A DNA stretch of 56,829 nt from a virus, in the IMG/VR virus record IMGVR_UViG_3300048834_001011, positions 1-56,829 of that record; one strand, given 5' to 3'. A model generated the notes under the pieces. The model saw nothing but the letters and a program-made list of their open reading frames with translations. It did no database searches and was not told where the DNA came from. Below, piece after piece: positions 41,286 to 50,367 of this stretch. The stretch's first letter is position 1; each line of letters opens with the position of its first letter. Both the position numbers and the translations under genes were made by a program.

Positions 41286-41651
41286 TCAGGCCGCTTCCTG
41301 TTCCTCGACGAGGCCGCAGTGAATCACGAAGCCTGTCAGGTAAGGCAGGCCGCGCGGGATGCCGTACTGCTTGCTGGTCTGGCGTCCAATCGTCCAGCCC
41401 ATCCACTTCTGCGTGGCGGCGATGATGGCCTGCGGCAGCGCGCGGCCGTCGTAGATAGCGTTGTGGACGTCGTCCGCGAAGTGGCGTCCGTGGCGGCTGT
41501 CGAGGAAGGCCCGGATGTTGTCGAAGTCTTCGCCCGTGGCGTCGGCGATGGCGGTCATGGCCAGCGGCCAGGCAGTGGCGGCGTGTTCGTTCATCGCGCC
41601 CCAGAAGCCCCGCGTTTCGTTGTGGGTGGCCGGGATGGTGATGTTGCTCAT
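41286..41651 (-). CDS. Conserved hypothetical protein of integrative elements
   Basis: A 121-residue protein, MSNITIPATHNETRGFWGAM, with GGAG about ten bases upstream of ATG 41651. It is a mixed alpha/beta protein with FDNIRAFLDSRHGRHFADDV and a C-terminal PRGLPYLTGFVIHCGLVEEQ. No catalytic motif is visible. Its length, start signal and surrounding genes (DUF3489, primase) suggest a real accessory gene of the element. Unknown function. Confidence 0.6.
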   Translation of the reverse strand: MSNITIPATHNETRGFWGAMNEHAATAWPLAMTAIADATGEDFDNIRAFLDSRHGRHFADDVHNAIYDGRALPQAIIAATQKWMGWTIGRQTSKQYGIPRGLPYLTGFVIHCGLVEEQEAA

Positions 41652-41738
41652 GGTGTTCTCCGTGATGGCGATGATTGAAGTAACGCGCTGACGGAGACGG
41701 AAGCCAAGCCATTTCTGGCTCCCGGCTCCATATTCACT

Positions 41739-42293
41739 TCACGCCACGCGGTAGATGCGCTTGCCGCCGGGCTGCTTGTCGGACACCAGCGTCAGGCCCA
41801 GTTTCTTCTTGAACGCCCCGGCGAATGCGCCGCGTACCGTGTGCGCCTGCCAGCCAGTGGCATCGCAAATCTGGCGGACGGTCGCGCCTTCAGGCCGTTG
41901 CAGCATCCGCACCACCTCGGCCTGCTTGCTGTGCGCCCGCGTGCGCGGTTTGGCGCACGTCGCTTCGGCCGCGGCAACGGCGTCTTCCAGTTCCGCATCG
42001 TTCGGCGCGCCTTCGGCATTGGCGATGATCTGGCCGAGCTTGGCCTCGAACTGACCAATGCGCTTCTTGCCGATGCCGGGGCTCGGGACGCCAAGCGCGT
42101 CATAGCCTGCGGCATTGACCCTCCACAGCGTGCCAAGCTGCCCGATGAGTCCGCGGTTGGCAAGGCCTGCCAGCACCTTCTGGCGCGCGCCGCCGTGGAT
42201 GTTGGACGGGAACCATTCGACGCGTCCATCGGCGTGGTCGAGGGCGTGGGCGAGGATGGCGCGCTGGGTCGGGGTCAATGGGGCTGCTGTCAT
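41739..42293 (-). CDS. DUF3489 protein, HTH-containing
   Basis: A 184-residue protein starting at ATG 42293 (MTAAPLTPTQRAILAHALDH), preceded by GAAGGAG. The frame opens five codons earlier at 42308, which has no SD. The C-terminal half has the DUF3489 pattern KQAEVVRMLQRPEGATVRQI followed by CDATGWQAHTVRGAFAGAFK, a winged-helix-like fold ending GLTLVSDKQPGGKRIYRVA. Such proteins occur widely in prophages and integrative elements. It lies divergently from the excisionase-like gene at 42455. It may be regulatory. Confidence 0.72.
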   Translation of the reverse strand: MTAAPLTPTQRAILAHALDHADGRVEWFPSNIHGGARQKVLAGLANRGLIGQLGTLWRVNAAGYDALGVPSPGIGKKRIGQFEAKLGQIIANAEGAPNDAELEDAVAAAEATCAKPRTRAHSKQAEVVRMLQRPEGATVRQICDATGWQAHTVRGAFAGAFKKKLGLTLVSDKQPGGKRIYRVA

Positions 42294-42454
42294 CGAGTGC
42301 TCCTTCAAGGATGGTGATGTGGGGCTCGATGAACGCGCTGTTTGGCCCGAAAGCCAAGCGTTTCATGGCTGGCGCAGAGATTCCCTGTTAGATTGGAGTC
42401 TTTGCGATTGAATGCGACTTTGTGCCATCCAATTGCCTACAACTGGAGCATGCC
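42294..42454. promoter_or_regulatory. Intergenic control region between DUF3489 and restriction cargo
   Basis: This 161-nt region lies between the leftward DUF3489 gene and the rightward restriction genes and must carry the promoter for the latter. I see no perfect sigma-70 site or long palindrome. TTGCGATTGAATGCGAC at about 42401-42417 contains a short imperfect direct repeat (TGCGA) that may be a regulator site. Confidence 0.3.
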
Positions 42455-42664
42455 GTGACCGAGCCTTGGGTATCCGTCGAACAGATCGCCGAACACTTGG
42501 GCGTCAAACGCGATTCCATCTACCGCTGGATCGACCGCAAGCACCTGCCCGCGCACCGCGTGGGACGCTTGTGGAAGTTCAAGGTGACTGAGGTTGACGA
42601 CTGGGTGCGCGCCGGTGGTGCGGATGACGCCACTGGCAATGAGGCACCCACTGCAGCGCCTTGA
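42455..42664 (+). CDS. Excisionase-type HTH protein leading restriction operon
   Basis: A 69-residue protein from GTG 42455 (TGGAG six bases upstream); an earlier in-frame GTG at 42422 has no SD. The sequence SVEQIAEHLGVKRDSIYRWI then HLPAHRVGRLWKFKVTEVDD is the typical MerR-like excisionase/HTH_17 domain. Such small proteins are commonly encoded immediately upstream of type I-like methylase genes and may control them. It is 35 nt before the methylase. Confidence 0.72.
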   Translation: MTEPWVSVEQIAEHLGVKRDSIYRWIDRKHLPAHRVGRLWKFKVTEVDDWVRAGGADDATGNEAPTAAP

Positions 42665-42699
42665 TGGCTGACTAGAGCAAAGTACAGGACACGAAATTA

Positions 42700-45600
42700 A
42701 TGCTGACTCAAGACAATCTCTCGGACTTGCTGGTTGCCCTCGGTTTCGAAAGGAAAGGCGCGATTCATCGCAAGGAATTCGGCGCAGCCGTGCTGGAGGT
42801 GAACGTCACCAAGAAGGAGATCACCTACCCCGAAGCAGCGGGATTGGTCATCAATGAGCGCCAAACCTGCAACTTCGAAGCCAACGAAAATTTCGTCGTG
42901 CTGGAATGCGTGTGCCGTCTCCTGGAAAAGGGATACAAGCCAGAGCACATCGAGCTGGAACCCAAGTGGAAGTTGGGGCGCGGTGCCAGCGGCGGGCGTG
43001 CCGACATCCTGATCAAGGACAACGATGGCCGCCCATTGCTGATCATCGAATGCAAAACGGCGGGCGGCGAGTTCAAGCGCGCATGGAACAAGACCCTGCA
43101 AGACGGCGACCAACTATTCAGCTACGCACAGCAAATCAGCGAAACCCAGTTCCTGTGCCTGTACACCTCGGACTTGGATGCAGGCACGGTCAGCTACACC
43201 AGCCACATCATCGCGCACCGCGACAACGAGAGGTATCTGGCTGACAACCCGCTGTTCAAGAGCTTCAAGTCAGTCACTGACGTCAAAGAACGCCATGCTG
43301 TCTGGCGGGACACCTACAAGCTCGACTACACCACCAAGGGCATTTTTGAAGAAAACATTCAGCCCTATCACATCGGCAAAGACAAATATTCGCTGGCCGA
43401 CCTGCACGCCATTTCGGCCAGCGATCAGCAGAAGAAATACCACGAGTTCGCCACCATCCTGCGCCAGCACAATGTGTCGGGCCGTGAAAACGCCTTCGAC
43501 AAGCTGGTTAATCTGTTTCTGTGCAAGCTGGTGGATGAAATTGAAAATCCATCCGACCTGAAGGTTTACTGGAAGGGTGTGGCCTACGACACCCATTTCG
43601 ATCTGATGGATCGCCTGCAGCAGTTGTATCAGGCAGGCATGGGCAAGTTTCTCGGGGAAGACATCACCTACATCAACCAGGGTGACGTCAACAACGCGCT
43701 ACGCTTCATCAAGCAGAACCCGGATGCCACGCAGCGTGCGGTGTGGAATCTGTTCATTCAGCAGAAGTTTTTTACCAACAACGATTTCTCGCTGATCGAT
43801 GTTCACAACGAAAAGCTGTTTTATCAAAACGCCGAGGTGCTGCTGAAAATCCTGCAGATGTGGCAAGACATTCGGCTGACCGATCCCCACGGCCACAACC
43901 AGTTTCTCGGCGATATGTTCGAGGGCTTTCTTGACCAAGGTGTCAAGCAGAGCGAAGGGCAGTTCTTCACGCCCATGCCCATCTGCCGCTTCATCATGAT
44001 GAGCCTGCCGCTGGCCACGCTCGTCCAGCGCAGCGCCACTCCGCCCAAGGCCATCGACTACGCCTGCGGCGCAGGCCACTTTCTCACCGAGCTGGCCTTG
44101 CAGCTCAAGCCATTGGTGGAAACGCACCAGCCAGCAGCAGACCTTGCGGCGTATCACAAGGCCTTGTATGGCATCGAGAAAGAGTACCGCCTTTCCAAGG
44201 TCGCCAAGGTGTCGGCCTTCATGTATGGACAGCAGGGGATCAACATCTGCTACGGCGACGGCCTGATCAACCAGCACGAGGCATTTCCGGACATCAAGGA
44301 CGGAAGTTTTGACCTGCTGGTCGCCAACCCGCCTTATAGCGTGCGCGGCTTTCTGGAGACGCTGCCCGAGGAAGAACGCAAGGCTTACACCCTCACCGAG
44401 ACCATCAACGATCTCGAAACCTCCAACAGCATCGAAACCTTTTTCATCGAACGCGCCAAGCAGCTGCTGCGCGCCGACGGCGTTGCCGCGATCATCCTGC
44501 CGTCCAGCATCCTGTCCAACGGCGGCAGCGCCTACATTCGCACCCGTGAAATCCTGATCCAGTATTTCGACATCGTCGCCATTGCTGAATTCGGCAGCGG
44601 CACCTTCGGCAAAACGGGCACCAACACCGTCACCCTGTTCCTGCGGCGCAAGAAGACCGCGCCGGACACCGCTGCGCATTACCGCGAGCGCGTAGAGGAA
44701 TGGTTCAAGGGCTGCGATGCCAGCAAGCGCAAGCAGGTCATCTACAAGGATGAGCATTTGATCGCCCGCTACGCGGCGCACATCAATGTGCCGCTGGACG
44801 ATTACAAGACCCTGCTCAAGGCCGATCCGGATGGGGCCTGGACCGCCCATCTGGAGGCCGTCTACCTCGAGAAATTCAACACCAGCACCGAGATCACCAA
44901 TCTCTACAAGGCCAAATGGTTCAAGGCCTTGAAGCCTGAAGATCAAGATGCCGAAGTCAACAAGCGCTATCTAGCCTTTGTGCAAGCCATTGAGCGTGAC
45001 AAGCTTTACCACTTCGTCATGGCCTGCGACCAGCCCAACCCGGTGCTGATCATTCGCAGCCCTACCGAAACCAAGGCCATCAAGCAGTTCCTCGGCTACG
45101 ACTGGAGTTCCGCCAAGGGCGATGAGGGCATCAAGCTCATCAAGGATGCCCACGGGCGGCACCTCACGCCGTTGTATGACGAAACCAATCGAGATAACAC
45201 CGGGAAGCTCAATTTCAGCATTGCGGCGAATTTCAATGGCACGCTGGCGGCAGTCCCAGCGGCATTGCAAGACGTGGCACGCAAAGCCCCGCTGGTGGAT
45301 ATGTTGGACTTTTCGCGTGCCATCTTTGAAAAGCAGCTCAACTTGGCGATCAAAGGTGGCGTAAAGGTCGTATCCAAGTGGCCTATCGCACCACTGAATA
45401 GCTTGGCCGACATACGAAAAGGAACTTCAATCACCCAGAAGAAAGCTGTGCCGGGGGCCTATAAAGTTGTCGCGGGAGGGATGACTCATGCCTACACGCA
45501 CAATGTATTCAATCGGGCAGCCAACACTATCACCGTCAGCGCCTCAGGTGCCAGTGCTGGCTATGTGGCCTTCTGGCGGGAGCCAATTTTTGCATCCGAC

Positions 45601-46461
45601 TGTACGACGGTGCGTGGAGCTGATGATGAGCATACGGAATACCTCTACCATTTTCTGAAAAGTCGGCAGAGTGAAATTCAGGCGACTTCAAGTGGTGCAG
45701 CGCAGCCTCATGTTTATCCAAAGGATCTTGAGGCCCTACAGATTCCACAGCCTGACCCGACCACACTGAAGAACATTGTTTCTGAGTGCAGATCGATCGA
45801 GGATCAAGTCAACTCTTCGCGCGACACGTTTCAGAATGCCTTGGCCCGCATTGACGCGAAAGTCGCCAACATTTATGGGTCTTCAGCTGCACATTCAGAA
45901 ATCGACAAACTCGCCATCGACATTCAGTACGGCCTGAACGAAGCCATGAATGAGGGTGGTGTTGGCTACAAGATCTTCCGTATGAACGAGATCATCCGAG
46001 GCCAAATGGTGGACAACGGCAGCATGAAGTGCGCTGATATCAGTGCCGAGGAGTTTGCCAAGTACAAGCTCAACAAGGGCGACTTACTTTTCAATCGCAC
46101 CAATAGCATCGAGCACGTCGGCAAGACCGGACTGTTCGATCTGGATGGCGAGTACTGTTTTGCGTCCTACCTCGTGCGCGTGGTGCCCGACACAGGGCAG
46201 GTATTGCCGAAATTCCTTGAAAAGATGATGAATTCAGCGGCCTTCCAAACAGAAGCGAAAGGCAAGGCCTCCAAGTCCATCAATCAGGCCAATATCAACG
46301 CGACGATCATGCGCAATATCAAGGTGCCCGTGCCGTCCCTGCCCGAACAGAAAAAGTTTGTCGCCGGCGTCGAAGCCCTGGAGAAACAGATTGCCGAAGC
46401 CCAGGCGGTGATCGATGGCGCAGCCGCCCGTAAGCAGGCCATCCTGCAGAAGTATCTGTAA
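42700..46461 (+). CDS. Type IIG-like nuclease-methylase-specificity fusion enzyme
   Basis: A 1253-residue single-chain restriction-modification enzyme. The N-terminal PD-(D/E)xK nuclease has D102 in ADILIKDN and E117-C-K119 in LLIIECKTAGG. A helical region follows, then an N6-adenine methylase with motif I DYACGAGHFLTEL (about 451) and NPPYSVRGFLE (about 541). The C-terminal 400 residues are two HsdS-like target-recognition domains separated by coiled coils (AEAQAVIDGAAARKQAILQK at the end). There is no translocase domain, so this is a type IIG-like rather than type I enzyme. The first target-recognition region is AT-richer (about 45360-45960), hinting at specificity exchange. Confidence 0.85.
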   Translation: MLTQDNLSDLLVALGFERKGAIHRKEFGAAVLEVNVTKKEITYPEAAGLVINERQTCNFEANENFVVLECVCRLLEKGYKPEHIELEPKWKLGRGASGGRADILIKDNDGRPLLIIECKTAGGEFKRAWNKTLQDGDQLFSYAQQISETQFLCLYTSDLDAGTVSYTSHIIAHRDNERYLADNPLFKSFKSVTDVKERHAVWRDTYKLDYTTKGIFEENIQPYHIGKDKYSLADLHAISASDQQKKYHEFATILRQHNVSGRENAFDKLVNLFLCKLVDEIENPSDLKVYWKGVAYDTHFDLMDRLQQLYQAGMGKFLGEDITYINQGDVNNALRFIKQNPDATQRAVWNLFIQQKFFTNNDFSLIDVHNEKLFYQNAEVLLKILQMWQDIRLTDPHGHNQFLGDMFEGFLDQGVKQSEGQFFTPMPICRFIMMSLPLATLVQRSATPPKAIDYACGAGHFLTELALQLKPLVETHQPAADLAAYHKALYGIEKEYRLSKVAKVSAFMYGQQGINICYGDGLINQHEAFPDIKDGSFDLLVANPPYSVRGFLETLPEEERKAYTLTETINDLETSNSIETFFIERAKQLLRADGVAAIILPSSILSNGGSAYIRTREILIQYFDIVAIAEFGSGTFGKTGTNTVTLFLRRKKTAPDTAAHYRERVEEWFKGCDASKRKQVIYKDEHLIARYAAHINVPLDDYKTLLKADPDGAWTAHLEAVYLEKFNTSTEITNLYKAKWFKALKPEDQDAEVNKRYLAFVQAIERDKLYHFVMACDQPNPVLIIRSPTETKAIKQFLGYDWSSAKGDEGIKLIKDAHGRHLTPLYDETNRDNTGKLNFSIAANFNGTLAAVPAALQDVARKAPLVDMLDFSRAIFEKQLNLAIKGGVKVVSKWPIAPLNSLADIRKGTSITQKKAVPGAYKVVAGGMTHAYTHNVFNRAANTITVSASGASAGYVAFWREPIFASDCTTVRGADDEHTEYLYHFLKSRQSEIQATSSGAAQPHVYPKDLEALQIPQPDPTTLKNIVSECRSIEDQVNSSRDTFQNALARIDAKVANIYGSSAAHSEIDKLAIDIQYGLNEAMNEGGVGYKIFRMNEIIRGQMVDNGSMKCADISAEEFAKYKLNKGDLLFNRTNSIEHVGKTGLFDLDGEYCFASYLVRVVPDTGQVLPKFLEKMMNSAAFQTEAKGKASKSINQANINATIMRNIKVPVPSLPEQKKFVAGVEALEKQIAEAQAVIDGAAARKQAILQKYL

Positions 46462-46473
46462 GGAGCGGTGACG

Positions 46474-48981
46474 ATGAGCGACTTCCAAAAGCAATACGCC
46501 CTGTGGGATGAGTTCCTGAGCGTCTGGCCCGCATCACGGCTGGCTACGATGACTCTGGACGACTACAGCCAGGCGGGGTCGAAGGACAGCTTTACCTACT
46601 GGATCGAATCGCGCCTGGATGAGCTGGGCAGCATTTGGGGAGGCTCGTCGTTCAAGTTCGGCGTGTTCTCGCGCAAAAATCTCGAAGCCCGCGAGAGTGC
46701 GGAAAACCGCAGCTACTCCGATACCCACGGCTGGTACTCCTCACTGGGTGCCACGGCCGAAGAAGCCTTTGAAAAGGTGCGTGGCTACATTGGGCAGGTC
46801 GCTGCGTTGGCCGCAAACGGCGATCTGGACGGCATTGAGGCTTTCGATCACTTGGGCGAAGCCACCAAGTGGAAGATAGCCTTCCACTACCAAAACCGGC
46901 AAGCGCCGGTGATCGTGGACATCTTCAAAAAGGCACCGCTGGCTGTCTTTGTCGGCAGCACGGCCAGCCAGTCGATGGCCGCTTTGCAGAAGGCCGCGTT
47001 GGCCAAGCGGCCCGAGGGGCTGGGTATTCTGGAATTCGGGCGGCAGGTGTGGGAGGCGTGGAGCCAGAAGAATCTGGCGGTCTGGAAGCTCTCGCACGGC
47101 AACCCGCCTAACTTCACCGACACCGAGCGCCAGCAGTATCTGGATGGGCAATGGGCGGTGATGCACCGTGACACCGGGAAGGAGCAAGGCAAGAAATTTG
47201 CCGAGGTACCGGTGGGCGCCTTGTTCTTCCTGTGCCACGGCAACAGCCCGCAGCGCATCGGCCAATTCACGTCGGCGGCCATGCCCTGCGCCAAGGGCGA
47301 TGGCTGGCTGCAGCGCAGCTACCGCGTGCTCAAGCCCGCGCAGCGCACCGACCGCTACACCGCCAACTCTAAAAATTGGTCACCACAAGGCAATTCGACC
47401 TTCTGGCAGGTGGGCGCGCACGATCTGCCGGAATTCGAATCCACCTTGCTCAAGCCGTTTTTTGGCACCGATCTGGCCGAATTGGCAGCGCTGGCCGGTG
47501 AGCCGATTGAGGCGGCCAGCTTGGGCGATGGCGTGGCACCGCCTCCGGTCGCCACACCGGGCACTGGCAACCCGCGCAACGCTACCTGCTTCAACCGCAT
47601 TTACTACGGCCCGCCCGGCACCGGCAAAACCTACACGCTGATGCAACTGCTCAAGCGTGATTACGAGCCGCAGGCCGCGTCCATCTCCACCGAAGAATGG
47701 CGCACGCAGGTCATTGCCGAGAAGGTGGCCGTGCTGAAGTGGTGGGAAGGGGCCGCTGCCGCACTGTATGACCTGGGCGGCAAGGCCAAGGTGGCGGACA
47801 TTGCGGAGCACCGGTTCATTCAGGCCATGACCGCCGCCAACGGCTCGAACCGCAGTGTGCGGCAAACGCTGTGGCGCACCCTGCAGACCCACACGGTCGA
47901 GGAGTCCACCACGGTCAAGCTGAAAAAGCGCCTGAGCCCACCCGTGTTCGACAAGACGGCAGATTCGGTGTGGCAGTTCGCCGGTGATTGGCAGGATGCC
48001 TGCGCAGATTTAATCAGCTTGGTCGATCAGCTCAACGCAGGCCAACAGGACACCGCCACGGTGCAGCGCTACAGCTTTGTGACCTTCCATCAGTCCTATG
48101 GCTACGAGGAATTCGTCGAGGGCTTGCGCCCCGTGCTGAACGGCGACGCCGAAGCGGGCGAAGTGGAATACGAAATTCGCCCCGGCGCGTTCAAGGAGTT
48201 GTGCCGCAAGGCACGGCAGGCGCCCGATCAGCGCTTTGCGATGGTCATCGACGAAATCAACCGGGGCAACATCAGCAAGATTTTTGGTGAGCTGATCACC
48301 TTGATCGAACCGGATAAGCGCGATCCCCTCGATGGCGGCAAGCCGCCCATCGAACTGACGCTGGCCTATTCGGGCGAGAAGTTTTCGGTGCCTGCCAATG
48401 TGGACATCATCGGCACGATGAACACGGCGGATCGTTCACTGGCCTTGCTGGATACGGCGCTGCGCCGCCGCTTCGATTTCGTGCCGCTGTTGCCCGACAC
48501 GCGCGCCGTGAAAGTGCCCGATGAGCCGCACAGCGCACCGCTGGCGGGCTTGGTGGTGAGCACGGACGCAGGCGAGATCGATGTGCGCCGGTTGCTGGAA
48601 CGCATCAACGAACGTATCGAGGCGCTGTACGACCGCGACCATTGCATCGGTCACGCCTACTTCACCCACCTGTGGAGTACGACGGATGGCGCGCAGCGGT
48701 TCGAAGCCCTGGCTGATACCTTCCGCAATCGCGTGTTGCCCCTACTGGAGGAATACTTCTTCGAGGACTGGCGCAAGATTCGACTGGTACTGGGCGACAA
48801 CCAGAAGCCCGATGCCGCCCAGTTCATCACCGAGAGCGATGCCCACGAGCAGGCATTGAATGACCTGTTTGGCGACGACCACGGGCTCGACAGCTACACC
48901 ACCCAGCGCCGCCATCAACTCCAGGCATCGGCATTCGCCAACCCAGCCAGCTACCTCGGCATCTACCAGTCCCTGGCTTGA
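46474..48981 (+). CDS. mcrB: McrB-like AAA+ subunit with PUA/EVE-like N-terminus
   Basis: An 835-residue protein from ATG 46474, AAGGAG eight bases upstream. The C-terminal half is McrB: Walker A YYGPPGTGKTYTLMQLLKR (about 377), FVTFHQSYGYEEFVEGLRP, Walker B VIDEINRGNISKIFGELI, and GTMNTADRSLALLDTALRRR near 647. The N-terminal half lacks the usual McrB DUF3578 reader; VGALFFLCHGNSPQRIGQFT and TANSKNWSPQGNSTFWQVG have an EVE/PUA-like pattern, a modified-base reader. It should recognise modified DNA, power translocation and call the McrC nuclease. It follows the type IIG gene by 12 nt. Confidence 0.85.
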   Translation: MSDFQKQYALWDEFLSVWPASRLATMTLDDYSQAGSKDSFTYWIESRLDELGSIWGGSSFKFGVFSRKNLEARESAENRSYSDTHGWYSSLGATAEEAFEKVRGYIGQVAALAANGDLDGIEAFDHLGEATKWKIAFHYQNRQAPVIVDIFKKAPLAVFVGSTASQSMAALQKAALAKRPEGLGILEFGRQVWEAWSQKNLAVWKLSHGNPPNFTDTERQQYLDGQWAVMHRDTGKEQGKKFAEVPVGALFFLCHGNSPQRIGQFTSAAMPCAKGDGWLQRSYRVLKPAQRTDRYTANSKNWSPQGNSTFWQVGAHDLPEFESTLLKPFFGTDLAELAALAGEPIEAASLGDGVAPPPVATPGTGNPRNATCFNRIYYGPPGTGKTYTLMQLLKRDYEPQAASISTEEWRTQVIAEKVAVLKWWEGAAAALYDLGGKAKVADIAEHRFIQAMTAANGSNRSVRQTLWRTLQTHTVEESTTVKLKKRLSPPVFDKTADSVWQFAGDWQDACADLISLVDQLNAGQQDTATVQRYSFVTFHQSYGYEEFVEGLRPVLNGDAEAGEVEYEIRPGAFKELCRKARQAPDQRFAMVIDEINRGNISKIFGELITLIEPDKRDPLDGGKPPIELTLAYSGEKFSVPANVDIIGTMNTADRSLALLDTALRRRFDFVPLLPDTRAVKVPDEPHSAPLAGLVVSTDAGEIDVRRLLERINERIEALYDRDHCIGHAYFTHLWSTTDGAQRFEALADTFRNRVLPLLEEYFFEDWRKIRLVLGDNQKPDAAQFITESDAHEQALNDLFGDDHGLDSYTTQRRHQLQASAFANPASYLGIYQSLA

Positions 48982-48990
48982 GGGGGACGA

Positions 48991-50367
48991 ATGGCGCACA
49001 CCCCGATCTACGAATTCGATGCACTGGTGGCTGCCGCCACCGGTGTCACCGATGGCGTGGGGCTGCGCACGGTGCCGCCGCAGGTGTTTGCCTGGCTGGA
49101 AGCGCAGGCGCTGCGCCTGGCCGAGGTGGGTGAAACACCCTGGTTGCGCTTGACTCAGCGGCGTGGGCGACGCGCCGTACAGGTGACCCGTTTCGTCGGA
49201 GTGATACGGACCCCGGATGGCTATCAGATCGAGGTGCTGCCGAAAGTCGGCAAAGCCATTGGTGGGGGCGATGTTGAGGCGCGGCAGTTGCTGATCGAAA
49301 TGCTGCGCTGCCTGGGGGGCTTTCGCCACATCCAGACTGACAGCGCCAAGCTGTTTGCCACCCGCATGCCCTTGCTGGAAGTGTTCATCGCTGAATTCCT
49401 TCGCGCCGTGGAGCATCTCGTCAAACGCGGGCTGCGCAGCGATTACAGGGCGCAGCAAGACAACTTGTTTGCCCTGCGCGGCAAGCTGCAAATGGCGGCA
49501 CACCTGCGGCACAACCTGTGTCGGCGCGACCGTTTCTTTGCCGAGTTCGACGAGTTCTCGCCCAACCGACCGGAGAACCGTTTGCTGCACGCAGCATTGC
49601 GGCGTGTGCTCGCCTGGACGGCCTCGCAGGCCAACCAGCAACTGGCACGCGAGCTGTGCTTCGTGTTTGCCGACGTACCGGCATCGGAACACCCTGCCAC
49701 GGACTTCCAGCGAGTGCGCCTGGATCGGGGCATGGCGCATTACGAGGGGGCGTTGGCGTGGGCACGGCTGATCCTGGAGGATGAATCGCCGCTCACCGGC
49801 GCGGGCGGTCATCATGCGCCGTCCCTGCTGTTTCCGATGGAGGCAGTGTTCGAGGCCTTCGTCGCCAAGCACCTTGCACGGCAACTTGAGCAAGGCTTCG
49901 CGCTGCGCACGCAGGCCCGCAGCCTGTCCTTGGTCAGGCACCTCGAACAGAACTGGTTCCGTCTGAAACCCGATCTGCTGGTGCAGGCGTCGAAGGTCAA
50001 TCGGCTGGTTCTGGACACCAAGTGGAAGCTGATCGATGGCCAGCAGGCCACGGGTTCAGACAAATACGGCCTGGATCAGGGCGACTTCTACCAACTCCAC
50101 GCCTATGGCCAGAACTACCTCGACGGCCAAGGGGACGTGGTGTTGATCTACCCGAAGACGGATGCCTTGAACAAGGCGCTGCCAGTGTTCGAGTTTCCGA
50201 AATCGTCAGGACTGCGGTTGTGGGTGCTGCCGTTCTGCCTGAAGCGGCGTGAGCTCATCCTGCCTGCTTGCGGCAGTCTCGATGGGTGCTTCTCGCGTGG
50301 GCATTCTGCACCGTCAAGCACGGACGCTGCTAGCGATGCCGCTGCTCAAGAAGCGGTCTTGGCATGA
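48991..50367 (+). CDS. mcrC: McrC-like nuclease subunit
   Basis: A 458-residue partner of McrB. Family landmarks are FAEFDEFSPNRPENRLLHAA at about residue 190 and, in the C-terminal third, a PD-(D/E)xK nuclease with RLKPDLLV...RLVLDTKWK (Asp near 326, D-x-K near 340). The nuclease residues all appear intact. The start is ATG 48991, 9 nt after the mcrB stop. The stop overlaps the TOTE-like gene start as ATGA, joining it to this operon. It should cut DNA flanking sites recognised by McrB. Confidence 0.85.
   Translation: MAHTPIYEFDALVAAATGVTDGVGLRTVPPQVFAWLEAQALRLAEVGETPWLRLTQRRGRRAVQVTRFVGVIRTPDGYQIEVLPKVGKAIGGGDVEARQLLIEMLRCLGGFRHIQTDSAKLFATRMPLLEVFIAEFLRAVEHLVKRGLRSDYRAQQDNLFALRGKLQMAAHLRHNLCRRDRFFAEFDEFSPNRPENRLLHAALRRVLAWTASQANQQLARELCFVFADVPASEHPATDFQRVRLDRGMAHYEGALAWARLILEDESPLTGAGGHHAPSLLFPMEAVFEAFVAKHLARQLEQGFALRTQARSLSLVRHLEQNWFRLKPDLLVQASKVNRLVLDTKWKLIDGQQATGSDKYGLDQGDFYQLHAYGQNYLDGQGDVVLIYPKTDALNKALPVFEFPKSSGLRLWVLPFCLKRRELILPACGSLDGCFSRGHSAPSSTDAASDAAAQEAVLA

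Noticed and set aside
40893-41678. 261-codon plus-strand frame after the origin-like region
   Set aside because: Overlaps the supported minus-strand gene at 41286-41651; first half is Arg-rich with no family resemblance.
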